Assembly (NCBI RefSeq): GCF_002283555.1
Contig: NZ_MVOI01000003.1
Coordinates: forward strand, 1,352,798-1,416,797
DNA length: 64,000 nt
Reading direction: 5' to 3'
DNA from: Rubrivirga sp. SAORIC476
GTDB taxonomy: Bacteria; Bacteroidota; Rhodothermia; Rhodothermales; Rubricoccaceae
Made by a program: the position numbers and the translations under genes. The notes below the pieces were generated by a model, which had not been told where the DNA came from, ran no database searches, and saw nothing but the letters and a program-made list of their open reading frames with translations. How positions within the stretch are numbered: the stretch's first letter is position 1; each line of letters starts with the position of its first letter. This document shows positions 35,689-43,780 of the stretch, one piece after another.

Positions 35689-35725
35689 GTTCTGTGTTGG
35701 CGTCCTCGGACACGCAACACGCAAC
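35684..35725. repeat. Heptad-period hairpin element D (six 7-base units)
   Basis: Six 7-base units in the actE-actD spacer: TGCGTGT, TCTGTGT, TGGCGTC, CTCGGAC, ACGCAAC and ACGCAAC. GTGTTG and CAACAC arms can pair. Same layout as elements B and C. Confidence 0.65.
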
Positions 35726-35729
35726 ACCT

Positions 35730-36416
35730 CTAGATGTCGCCGGTGGTGTGCTGGGGGACGGCGGGCGCCGGAAGCGCCGCCGGAGCGGCCTCGGGCCCGG
35801 TCACCTGAGTGACGCCCTCGTGGTCGACGAACTCGACCGCCATCGCGCCGAGGTCGAAGAGGTCGCTCGCCGTCGTCTCGCGCGAGAACGTGCCGTCGCG
35901 GCCCGAGACGTGGACGAAGAACGCGTCGTCGGTAGCCCGGCCGAAACGCTCCGAGTTGAAGAGCGGGTTGTAGGGCTTCGGCAGCCCGTTCAGCGCCAGC
36001 ATCCCGCCGACGGCCGTCAGCGCCGAGAACAGGATCGTGAGCTCGAAGATGACCGGCACCGAGCTCTCCCAGGCGAACAGCGGCTTGTTCGAGATGTTGA
36101 TCGCGTAGGACTGCAGTTCCGTCCACAGAAAGCCCAGCCGAGGACTTGCGCTCGTGTACCACTGCAGGAAGGCGCCCAGCAGGCCGCCGAGGATGGCGCC
36201 GCCGAACACCATGAAGCCGAGCTTTGAGACGCCGAGCCCCATGGCTCGGTCCATCCCGTGGATCGGGAACGGCGTGAACGTGTCCAGCTCGGAGTAGCCC
36301 TTCTCGCGGAGCCCCTCGACGGCGTGGACGAGGGCACCCGGGTCGGAGAACTCGGCCAGGAGACCGACGTGCTGGTTGGCCCGATCGTCGAGCGACTGGC
36401 GGATTTTGCTCAGCAT
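35730..36416 (-). CDS. actD: Alternative complex III subunit ActD (DUF3341)
   Basis: A 228-residue membrane protein with two central helices (LGFMVFGGAILGGLLGAFLQWY and SSVPVIFELTILFSALTAVGGMLA). The N-terminal half has LLAEFSDPGALVHAVEGLREKGYSELDTFTPFPIHGMD, which is the DUF3341 hallmark (Glu, Asp and the FPIHG turn). The protein packs against ActC and ActF. The ATG three bases after the actC stop side is chosen, with a four-base gap to actC. The C-terminal 40 residues are Ala/Pro-rich. Confidence 0.92.
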   Translation of the reverse strand: MLSKIRQSLDDRANQHVGLLAEFSDPGALVHAVEGLREKGYSELDTFTPFPIHGMDRAMGLGVSKLGFMVFGGAILGGLLGAFLQWYTSASPRLGFLWTELQSYAINISNKPLFAWESSVPVIFELTILFSALTAVGGMLALNGLPKPYNPLFNSERFGRATDDAFFVHVSGRDGTFSRETTASDLFDLGAMAVEFVDHEGVTQVTGPEAAPAALPAPAVPQHTTGDI

Positions 36417-36420
36417 CGGA

Positions 36421-38004
36421 TTAGGCGGCAGAGGGAGCGGGACCGTCCGGATCGTCCGGGATCCCGTCGTGGTCGGAGTCGGAGGGCGCCGGGCTGGCGG
36501 TCTGCGCGAACGCGTCCTGCTGGTAGGCGGGCAGCGCGTGCGCATCGCTGTGGCCGTCCCCCGAGTGGTGGTAGAAGTGCGGGTCGGCCTGCGGCATGAC
36601 GCCCTTCACCTCCGCGATGGCCACCATCGGCACGAACCGCAGGAAGAGGAGGAAGAGCGTGAAGAAGAGCCCGAACGAGCCGACGAAGAGGAGCACGTCC
36701 CAGAGCGTCGGGCTGTAGTAGTCCCAGCTCGACGGCAGGAAGTCGCGGTGGAGCGACGTGACCGTGATCACGAAGCGCTCGAACCACATGCCGATGTTGG
36801 TCGTGATCGAGATCGCGAACGAGAGCCCGATCCAGCGGCGGAAGGACTTCTTCCAGAAGAGCTGGGGGAAGATGAGGTTGCAGCTCATCATGATCCAGTA
36901 GGCCCACCAGTAGGGCCCGGCCGCGCGGTTGCCGAAGGCGTACTGCTCGTAGGCGACGCCTGAGTACCACGCCATAAAGAACTCCGTGATGTACGCGAAC
37001 CCGACCACCGTCCCCGTCACGAGGATGATGATGTTCATCTTCTCGATGTGGTCGAGCGTGATGAGGTTCTCCAGGTCGTACACCTTGCGGGCCACGATCA
37101 GGAGCGTCTGCACCATCGCGAAGCCGGAGAAGATGGCGCCGGCCACGAAGTAGGGCGGGAAGATGGTCGTGTGCCAGCCCGGGATCAGGGAGACCGCGAA
37201 GTCGAAGGAGACGACCGAGTGCACCGAGAGGACCAGCGGCGTGGCGAGGCCGGCGAGGATCAGGTAGGCCCGCTCGTAGTGGCGCCAGTGGCGGTTCGAG
37301 CCGGTCCAGCCGAGGGCGAAGAAGCCCAGGATCTTGGCCCGCAGCGTCCGCCCGGCGCGGGCGGCACGGTCACGGATCGTCGCCAGGTCCGGAATCAGGC
37401 CGACGTACCAGAACAGCAGCGAGACCGTCCCGTAGATCGACACCGCGAACACGTCCCAGAGCAGCGGGCTCTTGAAGTTGGGCCACATCGCCATCTGGTT
37501 CGGCAGCGGCAGCGTGTAGAAGATCACCCACACACGCCCGACGTGGAACGTCGGGAAGAGCAATGCACAGGCGACGGCGAACAGCGTCATCGCCTCGGCC
37601 GCCCGGTTGATCGACGTGCGCCATTTCTGCCGAAACAGGAAGAGGACGGCCGAGATGAGCGTCCCGGCGTGGCCGATGCCAACCCAGAACACGAAGTTGA
37701 CGATGGCCCAGCCCCAGAAGACCGGGTTCGTCAGGCCCCAGACACCCGGCCCGTTCCACACGAGGTAGGCGACCGAGAGCCCGAGGATGCCGAGCCCGGT
37801 CAGCGCCGCGCCGAAGGCGAGGAACCACCAGCCCGGCGTCTTCTTCTCGGTGTGGTACGAGACCAGCTCCGTGACGTCGTGGAACGACAGGTTGCCGCGC
37901 ACGAGCGGCGCGTCCTCGAGCGTCAGCGGGGCGCCGTCCGGGTAGGTCGGCGCGCCGTCGCCGCTGGGGCGGTCGTACGCAGTTTTGGAGGTGACGGTGG
38001 CCAT
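36421..38004 (-). CDS. actC: Alternative complex III quinol-binding subunit ActC
   Basis: A 527-residue NrfD/PsrC-type membrane protein with ten helices, beginning after about 65 polar residues ([23 protein letters not shown]). Typical blocks are [42 protein letters not shown] (the conserved His and Glu), [23 protein letters not shown] and [19 protein letters not shown]. It forms the quinol site at the inner membrane and takes electrons to the ActB iron-sulphur clusters. It ends six bases from actB and four from actD, so translation is tightly packed. Confidence 0.95.
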   Translation of the reverse strand: MATVTSKTAYDRPSGDGAPTYPDGAPLTLEDAPLVRGNLSFHDVTELVSYHTEKKTPGWWFLAFGAALTGLGILGLSVAYLVWNGPGVWGLTNPVFWGWAIVNFVFWVGIGHAGTLISAVLFLFRQKWRTSINRAAEAMTLFAVACALLFPTFHVGRVWVIFYTLPLPNQMAMWPNFKSPLLWDVFAVSIYGTVSLLFWYVGLIPDLATIRDRAARAGRTLRAKILGFFALGWTGSNRHWRHYERAYLILAGLATPLVLSVHSVVSFDFAVSLIPGWHTTIFPPYFVAGAIFSGFAMVQTLLIVARKVYDLENLITLDHIEKMNIIILVTGTVVGFAYITEFFMAWYSGVAYEQYAFGNRAAGPYWWAYWIMMSCNLIFPQLFWKKSFRRWIGLSFAISITTNIGMWFERFVITVTSLHRDFLPSSWDYYSPTLWDVLLFVGSFGLFFTLFLLFLRFVPMVAIAEVKGVMPQADPHFYHHSGDGHSDAHALPAYQQDAFAQTASPAPSDSDHDGIPDDPDGPAPSAA

Positions 38005-38010
38005 GTGGGC

Positions 38011-41000
38011 TTAGGCTTCAGCTTCGGTGTGCTCGTCGGCGCCGTGATGGGCGTCGAGCGAGTCGAACCGGGTGTCGATGCCCGCGAGGGCGGGGCTCGG
38101 GTTCCGCAGGCGGGCGAGGTACGTCAGGCGCGGCTTCACGGCCAGCTCTTCGAGGACGGCGTAGTTGCGCGGGCTCGTCTTGCTGCGCGAGACGGCGCTG
38201 GTGGCGTCCCGGAGGTCGCCGAACACGATCGCGTCGGCCGGGCAGGCCTGCTGGCAGGCCGTGACCACCTCGCCGTCGGTCAGCGGCCGGTCCTCGATGT
38301 GGGCCACCTGCTGCGTCTGGCGGACGCGCTGCACGCAGAACGTGCACTTCTCCATCACGCCGCGGTAGCGGACCGTCACGTACGGGTTGGACTGCATCTG
38401 GACCTCCAGCGGGAGCGTCTTGGTCCAGTTGTAGAAGTTGTACCGGCGAACCTTGTACGGGCAGTTGTTGGCGCAGTACCGGGTGCCGATGCACCGGTTG
38501 TACGTCATCTCGTTGATGCCGTCCGGCGAGTGCGAGGTCGCGTTGACCGGGCAGACCTGCTCGCAGGGCGCGTTCTCGCAGTGGACGCACATCATCGGCT
38601 GCGTCACCATGCCCGGGTCGCTCTCGTCGGTGCCGACGTAGTAGCGGTCGAGGCGGAGCCAGTGCATCTCGCGACCGCGCGACACCTGCTCCTTGCCGAC
38701 GACGGGCACGTTGTTTTCGGCCTGGCACGCGGTCACGCAGGCGTTGCAGCCCGTGCACGCGTTCAGGTCCACCGTCATCCCCCACTGGTTGTCCGAGTAG
38801 AGCGCCTCGCCGATGCGGGGATCCTCGGAGGCCGCGTTCTGGTCGCCCCAGAGCGGGTCGAAGTTCTCCCAGGGCGTGTCCTCGACGTAGTGGCCCTCGA
38901 TCTTGGCGAAAGCGGGATCGGCGGTGTACTCCTCGACCGTCGCCATGCGGACGATCGCTCGGCCCTCCATGGAGCCGTGGTCCTGCGTGCTCGCGAGCAG
39001 GTACTCGCCCGCGGTGCGCTCAACGGCGGCCGTCACTGGCGCACCAGTCAGGCTGCGGAGCCGCTCGACACGCGCCGACGGCGCGCCCTCGCTCAGCTCC
39101 ATGCCCACGAACGAGGCGATGGCGCCCGCCCGGTACACGTCGGTGTCGACCGAGCCCGGCCGGAGCCAGCGGTTGAGCCGACCGAAGACGTTCATGTCCT
39201 CGATCGCGCGGTCGGTCGCGATCTCACGGCCGTAGCCCAGGAACGCCGTGACCGAATTGTCGGGGTGGCCGGGCTGGACCCAGACGGGCAGTTCCACCGA
39301 CTCCCCGCCGACCGTCAGGGTGATCACCGACGCGTAGTTCTTGCCAGCGTCGAGAGCCGTGCCCTCGTAGCGGTCGGCCTGATCGAGCGCGTCCGGGTCG
39401 TACGTGAAACGGTCGGCATCGTCGACGCCGAGTGCGACGGCGGTCGCGGGCGACACCAGAGCCACCGGGTCCCAGGTCACCTTCGTGACGGGGTGCGGCG
39501 TCTCCTGCATCCAGGCGACGTTCGAGAACGCGCCGTCGTAGAGGGTCGGGTTGGTGCGGACGACCAACTCGATGGCGTCCGCCTCGGGCGCGTCGAGGCC
39601 GGAGAGGTCGGCGGAGCCGCCGCCGGAGCCGAGCGACGCGAAGGCGGTGCCCGCGACGAAGCCGTCGTGGAGGGCCGTCCGCCATGCGTTCTCGAACGGA
39701 CCCGAAAGCGAGCCGCGGGCCGACTGGCGGAGGAGGTCGTACCCGGCGTTGTTGCGGCCGGTCGTGAGCGTATTGAGGACCTCCAGGTCCGAGTGCGCGT
39801 CGGCGAAGAGGGGCGCGATGAGCGGCTGGACGATGCTCAGCGTGCCGTCGTAGGCGCGAACGTCGCCCCAGCTCTCCAGGTAGTGGGTGCGGGGGACGTG
39901 CCACGTCGCGCGCTGACCGGTCTCGTCGCGGTACAGGCCGACGTGGATCGAGGTCGGGACCTCGGCCAGCGCCGCCTCGAAGCCGAGGTCGGCGGGGAGC
40001 GTGTGGACCGGGTTGGTGCCCAGCATCAGGAGCGTGCCCACCTGCCCGGCCTGCATGTCGCGGACGAGGGCCTCCAGCTGCGGGCCGACCGGCTCGACGG
40101 GCCCGGCGCCCGTGGCGAGGTACTCGACCACACCACCGCCGAACTGACCGTTGAGGGCCGCCGCGAGGGCGTGGACCTCGGCGGGCTGATGGGCGCCTGC
40201 GACGAAGGCCGCGTTGCCCCCGGCCGCCTGCACGTCCGCCACGATGGCGTCCACGAACGGCTGCATGTCCTCCGCGAGCACGGGCGAGACGCCCGTCGAG
40301 ACGCCGAGACCGTTGGCGATGGCAGCGGCCACGAACGGGACCGCGCCCGCCTTGACGGCCTTGCGGTGATCCGCCATGCCGCCCGTCGTCGTCATGGTCG
40401 ACTCGATGGCGTAGAGGCGGCTCATCGAGCCCCGCTCGTCGACGCGGCGCGAGGCGGCGTACTGGCGGTTGTTCCAGACCGAGTTGGGGTCCTCGGCACC
40501 GATGAAGTCGGCGTCGAGGGAGACGATCACGTCCGCCTGGGCGAACCGGTAGAGCGGGCGGGCGGGCTGGCCGAGGGCCTGCTGCGTGCCGAGCGCCTGG
40601 TGGTCGTCGAGATGGGGGTGTAGCGTGATCCAGCGCGCGCCGGGCGTGGCGGCGAGGAAGCGGTCGCGGAGGGCGTCGGCCGTGGGCGACGCCGAGGGCT
40701 CTGCGAGCACGGCGACGGCGCCGGACTGGGCGCGGAGGCGCCCTGCTGCGGCCACGAACGCGCCCCAGTCGGCACGGGCGGGCTCGCCCTCCCCACGCAT
40801 CCAGACGTGGCGGCTGCGATCCGGATCGTAGAGCTGCAGGACGGACGCCTGCGCGAAGAGGTCGGTCGAGCCGCCCGAGATCGGGTGCTCGGGGTTGCCC
40901 TCGACCTTGGTCGGGCGCCCCTCGTGGCTCTGCACCAGGAGCGCGTGCCCGACGCCGCCGAGCGGCATCGCGGTCGCGAAGTAGGTCGGCACGCCCGGCA

Positions 41001-41292
41001 CCACGTCTTCGGGCTTGCGGGCGTACGGCAGGATGGTCTCGACCGGCCGGCGGCAGCCGGTCATGCCCGCGAGGGCCGCGCTGGCGCCCATCACCTTGAG
41101 GAACGAGCGGCGGCTGGTGCCCTCGTCGGCCTCGGTCACCGGGGCGTCCGGCAGGAACTCGTTCTGGGCGAGGGCCCCGAGGGCGCCGTCGCGGCCGGCG
41201 CGGCTGCGCCACGTGGGCGCCTGGCCGGCGGCGGCCTGCGCGTCTTCGTCAGCGGCCGTCTGGGCGGCGCTCAGGACGTCGAGCTCAATCAT
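38011..41292 (-). CDS. actB: Alternative complex III iron-sulphur subunit ActB
   Basis: A 1093-residue fusion of a molybdopterin-oxidoreductase-like part and a ferredoxin-type part. A twin-arginine-type signal lies at about residues 60-80 (TSRRSFLKVMGASAALAGMTGC). The first 750 residues follow the molybdopterin-protein fold without obvious Mo-binding residues, as is known for this family. The last 250 hold the cluster ligands: CTGCNACVTACQ, MCVHCENAPCEQVCP, CIGTRYCANNCP and CTFCVQRV with ACQQACP. These predict three [4Fe-4S] and one [3Fe-4S] clusters. Electrons pass from the ActC site through them to ActA and ActE. Confidence 0.96.
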   Translation of the reverse strand: MIELDVLSAAQTAADEDAQAAAGQAPTWRSRAGRDGALGALAQNEFLPDAPVTEADEGTSRRSFLKVMGASAALAGMTGCRRPVETILPYARKPEDVVPGVPTYFATAMPLGGVGHALLVQSHEGRPTKVEGNPEHPISGGSTDLFAQASVLQLYDPDRSRHVWMRGEGEPARADWGAFVAAAGRLRAQSGAVAVLAEPSASPTADALRDRFLAATPGARWITLHPHLDDHQALGTQQALGQPARPLYRFAQADVIVSLDADFIGAEDPNSVWNNRQYAASRRVDERGSMSRLYAIESTMTTTGGMADHRKAVKAGAVPFVAAAIANGLGVSTGVSPVLAEDMQPFVDAIVADVQAAGGNAAFVAGAHQPAEVHALAAALNGQFGGGVVEYLATGAGPVEPVGPQLEALVRDMQAGQVGTLLMLGTNPVHTLPADLGFEAALAEVPTSIHVGLYRDETGQRATWHVPRTHYLESWGDVRAYDGTLSIVQPLIAPLFADAHSDLEVLNTLTTGRNNAGYDLLRQSARGSLSGPFENAWRTALHDGFVAGTAFASLGSGGGSADLSGLDAPEADAIELVVRTNPTLYDGAFSNVAWMQETPHPVTKVTWDPVALVSPATAVALGVDDADRFTYDPDALDQADRYEGTALDAGKNYASVITLTVGGESVELPVWVQPGHPDNSVTAFLGYGREIATDRAIEDMNVFGRLNRWLRPGSVDTDVYRAGAIASFVGMELSEGAPSARVERLRSLTGAPVTAAVERTAGEYLLASTQDHGSMEGRAIVRMATVEEYTADPAFAKIEGHYVEDTPWENFDPLWGDQNAASEDPRIGEALYSDNQWGMTVDLNACTGCNACVTACQAENNVPVVGKEQVSRGREMHWLRLDRYYVGTDESDPGMVTQPMMCVHCENAPCEQVCPVNATSHSPDGINEMTYNRCIGTRYCANNCPYKVRRYNFYNWTKTLPLEVQMQSNPYVTVRYRGVMEKCTFCVQRVRQTQQVAHIEDRPLTDGEVVTACQQACPADAIVFGDLRDATSAVSRSKTSPRNYAVLEELAVKPRLTYLARLRNPSPALAGIDTRFDSLDAHHGADEHTEAEA

Positions 41293-41297
41293 AGTGT

Positions 41298-41378
41298 GTT
41301 GAACGTGGAAGGTTCAAACGTGGAAGGTTGAGGGGGCGGAGGACAGACGTTCCACCTTCAACCTCGCACGCTCAACGC
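41298..41378. repeat. Heptad-period hairpin element E (about eleven units)
   Basis: 7-base units with one slip to eight: GTTGAAC, GTGGAAG, GTTCAAAC, GTGGAAG and GTTGAGG on the left; CGTTCCA, CCTTCAA, CCTCGCA and CGCTCAA on the right. The right arm is a close reverse complement of the left. It fills the actB-actA spacer. Confidence 0.7.
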
Positions 41379-41379
41379 T

Positions 41380-42033
41380 CTAGTAGTGGCAGGCCGAGCA
41401 GTTCTGAGGGGGCTTGATGCCCTCCTGCTCGATGCGCTCGCGGTTGGCAGCGATGTCAGCCTCGGTCATCTCGTCGAGATAGCCCATCTGGGTCACGAGC
41501 GACGGGTCGCGGAGGTGCTCCTCCGGGTTGCGGTGGCACTCCAGGCACCAGCCCATCGAGAGGGGCTCGACCTGCGAGACGACCACCATCTGGTCCACGC
41601 GCCCGTGGCAGCTCTCACAGCCGACGCCCACATTGACGTGAGCCGCGTGGCTGAACTGCGCGTAATCCGGGATGTGGTGGATCTTGACCCACTCCACCGG
41701 CACGCCCGTCGCCCAGCTCTCGCGCACCGGCAGCAGCTGCGCCGACTCGGTGGCGACCACGCCGTGGCAGTTCATGCACGTCTGCGTGCTCGGCACGTTG
41801 GCGTGCGGGCTCTGCTCGACGTGGTTGTGGCAGTACCGGCAGTCCATCCCGAGCTGGCCCGCATGGAAGGCGTGGCTGTACGGGACGGGCTGCTCGGGCA
41901 TGTACCCGACCTCGTAGAACCTCGGCGAGAGGTAGTACCAGCCGCCCACGACGACGACGAGGCCGCCGAGGAGCACGACGAGAAGCGAAACGGCCGGGAG
42001 GGCGTTGGCGTTGCGCGGGAAAAGCTGAGGCAT
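41380..42033 (-). CDS. actA: Alternative complex III pentahaem cytochrome c ActA
   Basis: A 217-residue protein with an N-terminal membrane anchor (AVSLLVVLLGGLVVVVGGWYYL) and five CxxCH haem sites: CRYCH, CMNCH, CESCH, CLECH and CSACH. This exact count is the mark of ActA. It gathers electrons from ActB at the periplasmic face. The ATG before PQLFPR is chosen; longer open sequence upstream overlaps promoter-like DNA and the MATE gene end. It is the first gene of the minus-strand cluster, with two TAnnTTnG boxes upstream. Confidence 0.96.
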   Translation of the reverse strand: MPQLFPRNANALPAVSLLVVLLGGLVVVVGGWYYLSPRFYEVGYMPEQPVPYSHAFHAGQLGMDCRYCHNHVEQSPHANVPSTQTCMNCHGVVATESAQLLPVRESWATGVPVEWVKIHHIPDYAQFSHAAHVNVGVGCESCHGRVDQMVVVSQVEPLSMGWCLECHRNPEEHLRDPSLVTQMGYLDEMTEADIAANRERIEQEGIKPPQNCSACHY

Positions 42034-42077
42034 GACCGCTGGGTGAGGGAGCCCGTCGAGCGATAGAGGGGCGCTCG

Positions 42078-42085
42078 CGAAGGTA
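42078..42085 (-). promoter_or_regulatory. Putative -7 promoter TACCTTCG before actA
   Basis: On the minus strand TACCTTCG lies about 45 bases before the actA ATG. One of two candidates for the promoter of the respiratory cluster. Confidence 0.45.
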
Positions 42086-42109
42086 GATCGGCCCCTGAGA
42101 GGGACCCGG

Positions 42110-42117
42110 CGAAGATA
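42110..42117 (-). promoter_or_regulatory. Putative -7 promoter TATCTTCG before actA
   Basis: On the minus strand TATCTTCG lies about 77 bases before the actA ATG, 32 bases upstream of the other box. Confidence 0.45.
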
Positions 42118-42238
42118 GATAGAATGGCCGTCCCGGAGCGCGAGAACCGCCTGCCGGAGCGTTGCGGATCGGTCGCTGGAGGGCCGGGGCCGGCACCACC
42201 TTCGTCTGCCCACAGGATACCCACGCTCGCCGTCCGTT

Positions 42239-43600
42239 TCAGGCCGCACTGAAAGAGGCCGCGCGCGTCCGGCGTGAGAATCGGAGCGAGAGGCCGACCG
42301 CCGCCGTCGCCAGGCCGAGCGTCAGTCCCCACCAGAGGCCGGGGGCGCCGCCCCCCCACGCCAGCCCTAGCACGCCGCCGACCGTGATGCCGACGCCCCA
42401 GTATGCCCCCGCCGCGATCAGCATCGGCACGCGGGTGTCCTTGAGGCCCCGCAGCGCACCCGCCACCGACGCCTGCACGCCGTCGAACAACTGAAAGACG
42501 GCCGCGATGCCGAGCAGCGTCGCCGCGAGGGCGGCCACCTCGGGCTGAGGGTCGGCCCCGGCGTAGAGCCAGACCACGGCCTCGGGGGCGAGCCAGAAGA
42601 AGAGCGCCGAGCCCGCCATGAAGACGGCGCCGAGGCCCGTCGCCGTCCACCCCGCCCGGGCGGCGCCCGCGAGGTCCCCCGCGCCTGCCGCCTGCCCGAC
42701 GCGAATGCCGCCGGCCATCCCGATCCCGAGTGGCACCATGAACGTGACGCTGGCCGCGTTGAGCGCGATCTGGTGTGCCGCCAACGCCACCTCGTGGTCG
42801 GGCAGCCGCCCGACGAGCAGGGTCGCCGCAGTGAAGATGCCCGCCTCCAGCCCGAACCCCACGCCGATGGGCCACCCGAGGCGGAACAGCGCGCCGAGGG
42901 CCTCGGGATCCGGCCGCCGCAGCCCGGCGAACACGCGAAAGCGCGCCAGCGGCCCCGTGCGGACGTACAGCGCCAGGGCGATGAACATGAGCGTCATCGT
43001 CCCGGCCGAGCTCCACCCCGTGCCGACGACGCCCAGCGCGGGCAGGCCCCACGCACCGAACATGAGCCCGTAGTTGAGCACCACGTTGGCGCCGACGCCC
43101 AGGAGCGTCACCGCGAGCACGGGCCGGGGCCGGGCGTCGCCCTCACAGAGCCCGCGGAGCGCCGTGAACAGCAGGTTCGGCACGAAGCCCCAGCGGATCG
43201 CGCCGAGGTAGGCGGCCGCCAGTGCCGCCGTCTCGGGCGCCTGCCCGGTCGCCAGGAGCACCGGCTCGGCGAACCCCAGCCCGACCGTGCAGGGGATGCC
43301 CAGGATCAGCGCGAGCCACAGGCCCTGCCGTGCCCCCCGCCCCGCGGCGTCCTCGTCCCCTGCGCCCACCGCCTGCGCGACGGTCGGCTGGACCGCGATG
43401 AGCACGCCGACGCAGATCAGCGCCAGGGTGAAGAAGGTCGTGGACCCCAGCACGATGGCGGCCAGCGCCTCGGTTCCCAACCGGCCCACCATCATCACGT
43501 CCACGAAGCTCATCGACATCTGCGAGAGCTGGACGAGGACGAGCGGGACGGCGAGCGTGAGCGTGGCGCGGACCTCGCCACTCACCGGCAGGCGAGGCAT
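42239..43600 (-). CDS. MATE-family multidrug efflux transporter
   Basis: A 453-residue inner-membrane protein with 12 predicted helices in two related halves. Family landmarks are visible: TLAVPLVLVQLSQMSMSFVDVMMVGRLGTEALAA at the start, the long helix AIVLGSTTFFTLALICVGVL and, in the second half, LAAHQIALNAASVTFMVPLG. NorM-like members exchange Na+ or H+ for cationic drugs. The specific substrate is unknown. It is encoded alone, 205 bases upstream of actA on the same strand, and is divergent from the fused glycosyltransferase. Confidence 0.92.
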   Translation of the reverse strand: MPRLPVSGEVRATLTLAVPLVLVQLSQMSMSFVDVMMVGRLGTEALAAIVLGSTTFFTLALICVGVLIAVQPTVAQAVGAGDEDAAGRGARQGLWLALILGIPCTVGLGFAEPVLLATGQAPETAALAAAYLGAIRWGFVPNLLFTALRGLCEGDARPRPVLAVTLLGVGANVVLNYGLMFGAWGLPALGVVGTGWSSAGTMTLMFIALALYVRTGPLARFRVFAGLRRPDPEALGALFRLGWPIGVGFGLEAGIFTAATLLVGRLPDHEVALAAHQIALNAASVTFMVPLGIGMAGGIRVGQAAGAGDLAGAARAGWTATGLGAVFMAGSALFFWLAPEAVVWLYAGADPQPEVAALAATLLGIAAVFQLFDGVQASVAGALRGLKDTRVPMLIAAGAYWGVGITVGGVLGLAWGGGAPGLWWGLTLGLATAAVGLSLRFSRRTRAASFSAA

Positions 43601-43618
43601 GGACTCCGTGGGGGGAGC

Positions 43619-43627
43619 GGCAAGCTA
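43619..43627 (-). promoter_or_regulatory. Putative -7 promoter element TAGCTTGCC before the MATE gene
   Basis: On the minus strand TAGCTTGCC lies 18 bases before the MATE ATG. It is the same nonamer as the one before the TamA-like gene. Confidence 0.5.
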
Positions 43628-43767
43628 CCCTCCCGCCCCGCCCGCCTTGGGGGGCCATTGGCCTCTGCCGCTCCGACACGGCGACCGATCGGGGCGGCCC
43701 CACGCCCGCCTGAGCCGGGAGATGCCCGGTTAACGTCTTTGTGACAGACGCCCCGCCTCGGACCGCA

Positions 43768-43775
43768 TACTTTGC
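43768..43775 (+). promoter_or_regulatory. Putative -7 promoter element TACTTTGC
   Basis: TACTTTGC lies five bases before the ATG of the GT2 fusion gene, again predicting a very short or absent leader. Confidence 0.4.
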
Positions 43776-43780
43776 ACCTG

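Noticed and set aside
37048-40623. A 1191-codon open frame on the plus strand, antisense to actB/actC; similar long frames at 27798-30845, 31055-33532, 3156-5216 (minus) and 228-1850 (minus).
   Set aside because: They are rich in Arg, Gly, His and Val repeats without family motifs and lie exactly opposite well-identified genes. Such long antisense frames are expected in GC-rich DNA with strong third-position bias.
42124-42246. A 40-codon ATG frame on the plus strand in the actA-MATE spacer.
   Set aside because: No membrane or family pattern, and it overlaps the MATE gene end and the candidate actA promoters.
42239-43600. MATE gene as part of the respiratory operon.
   Set aside because: A 205-base spacer with two candidate promoters separates it from actA, and its function is unrelated.
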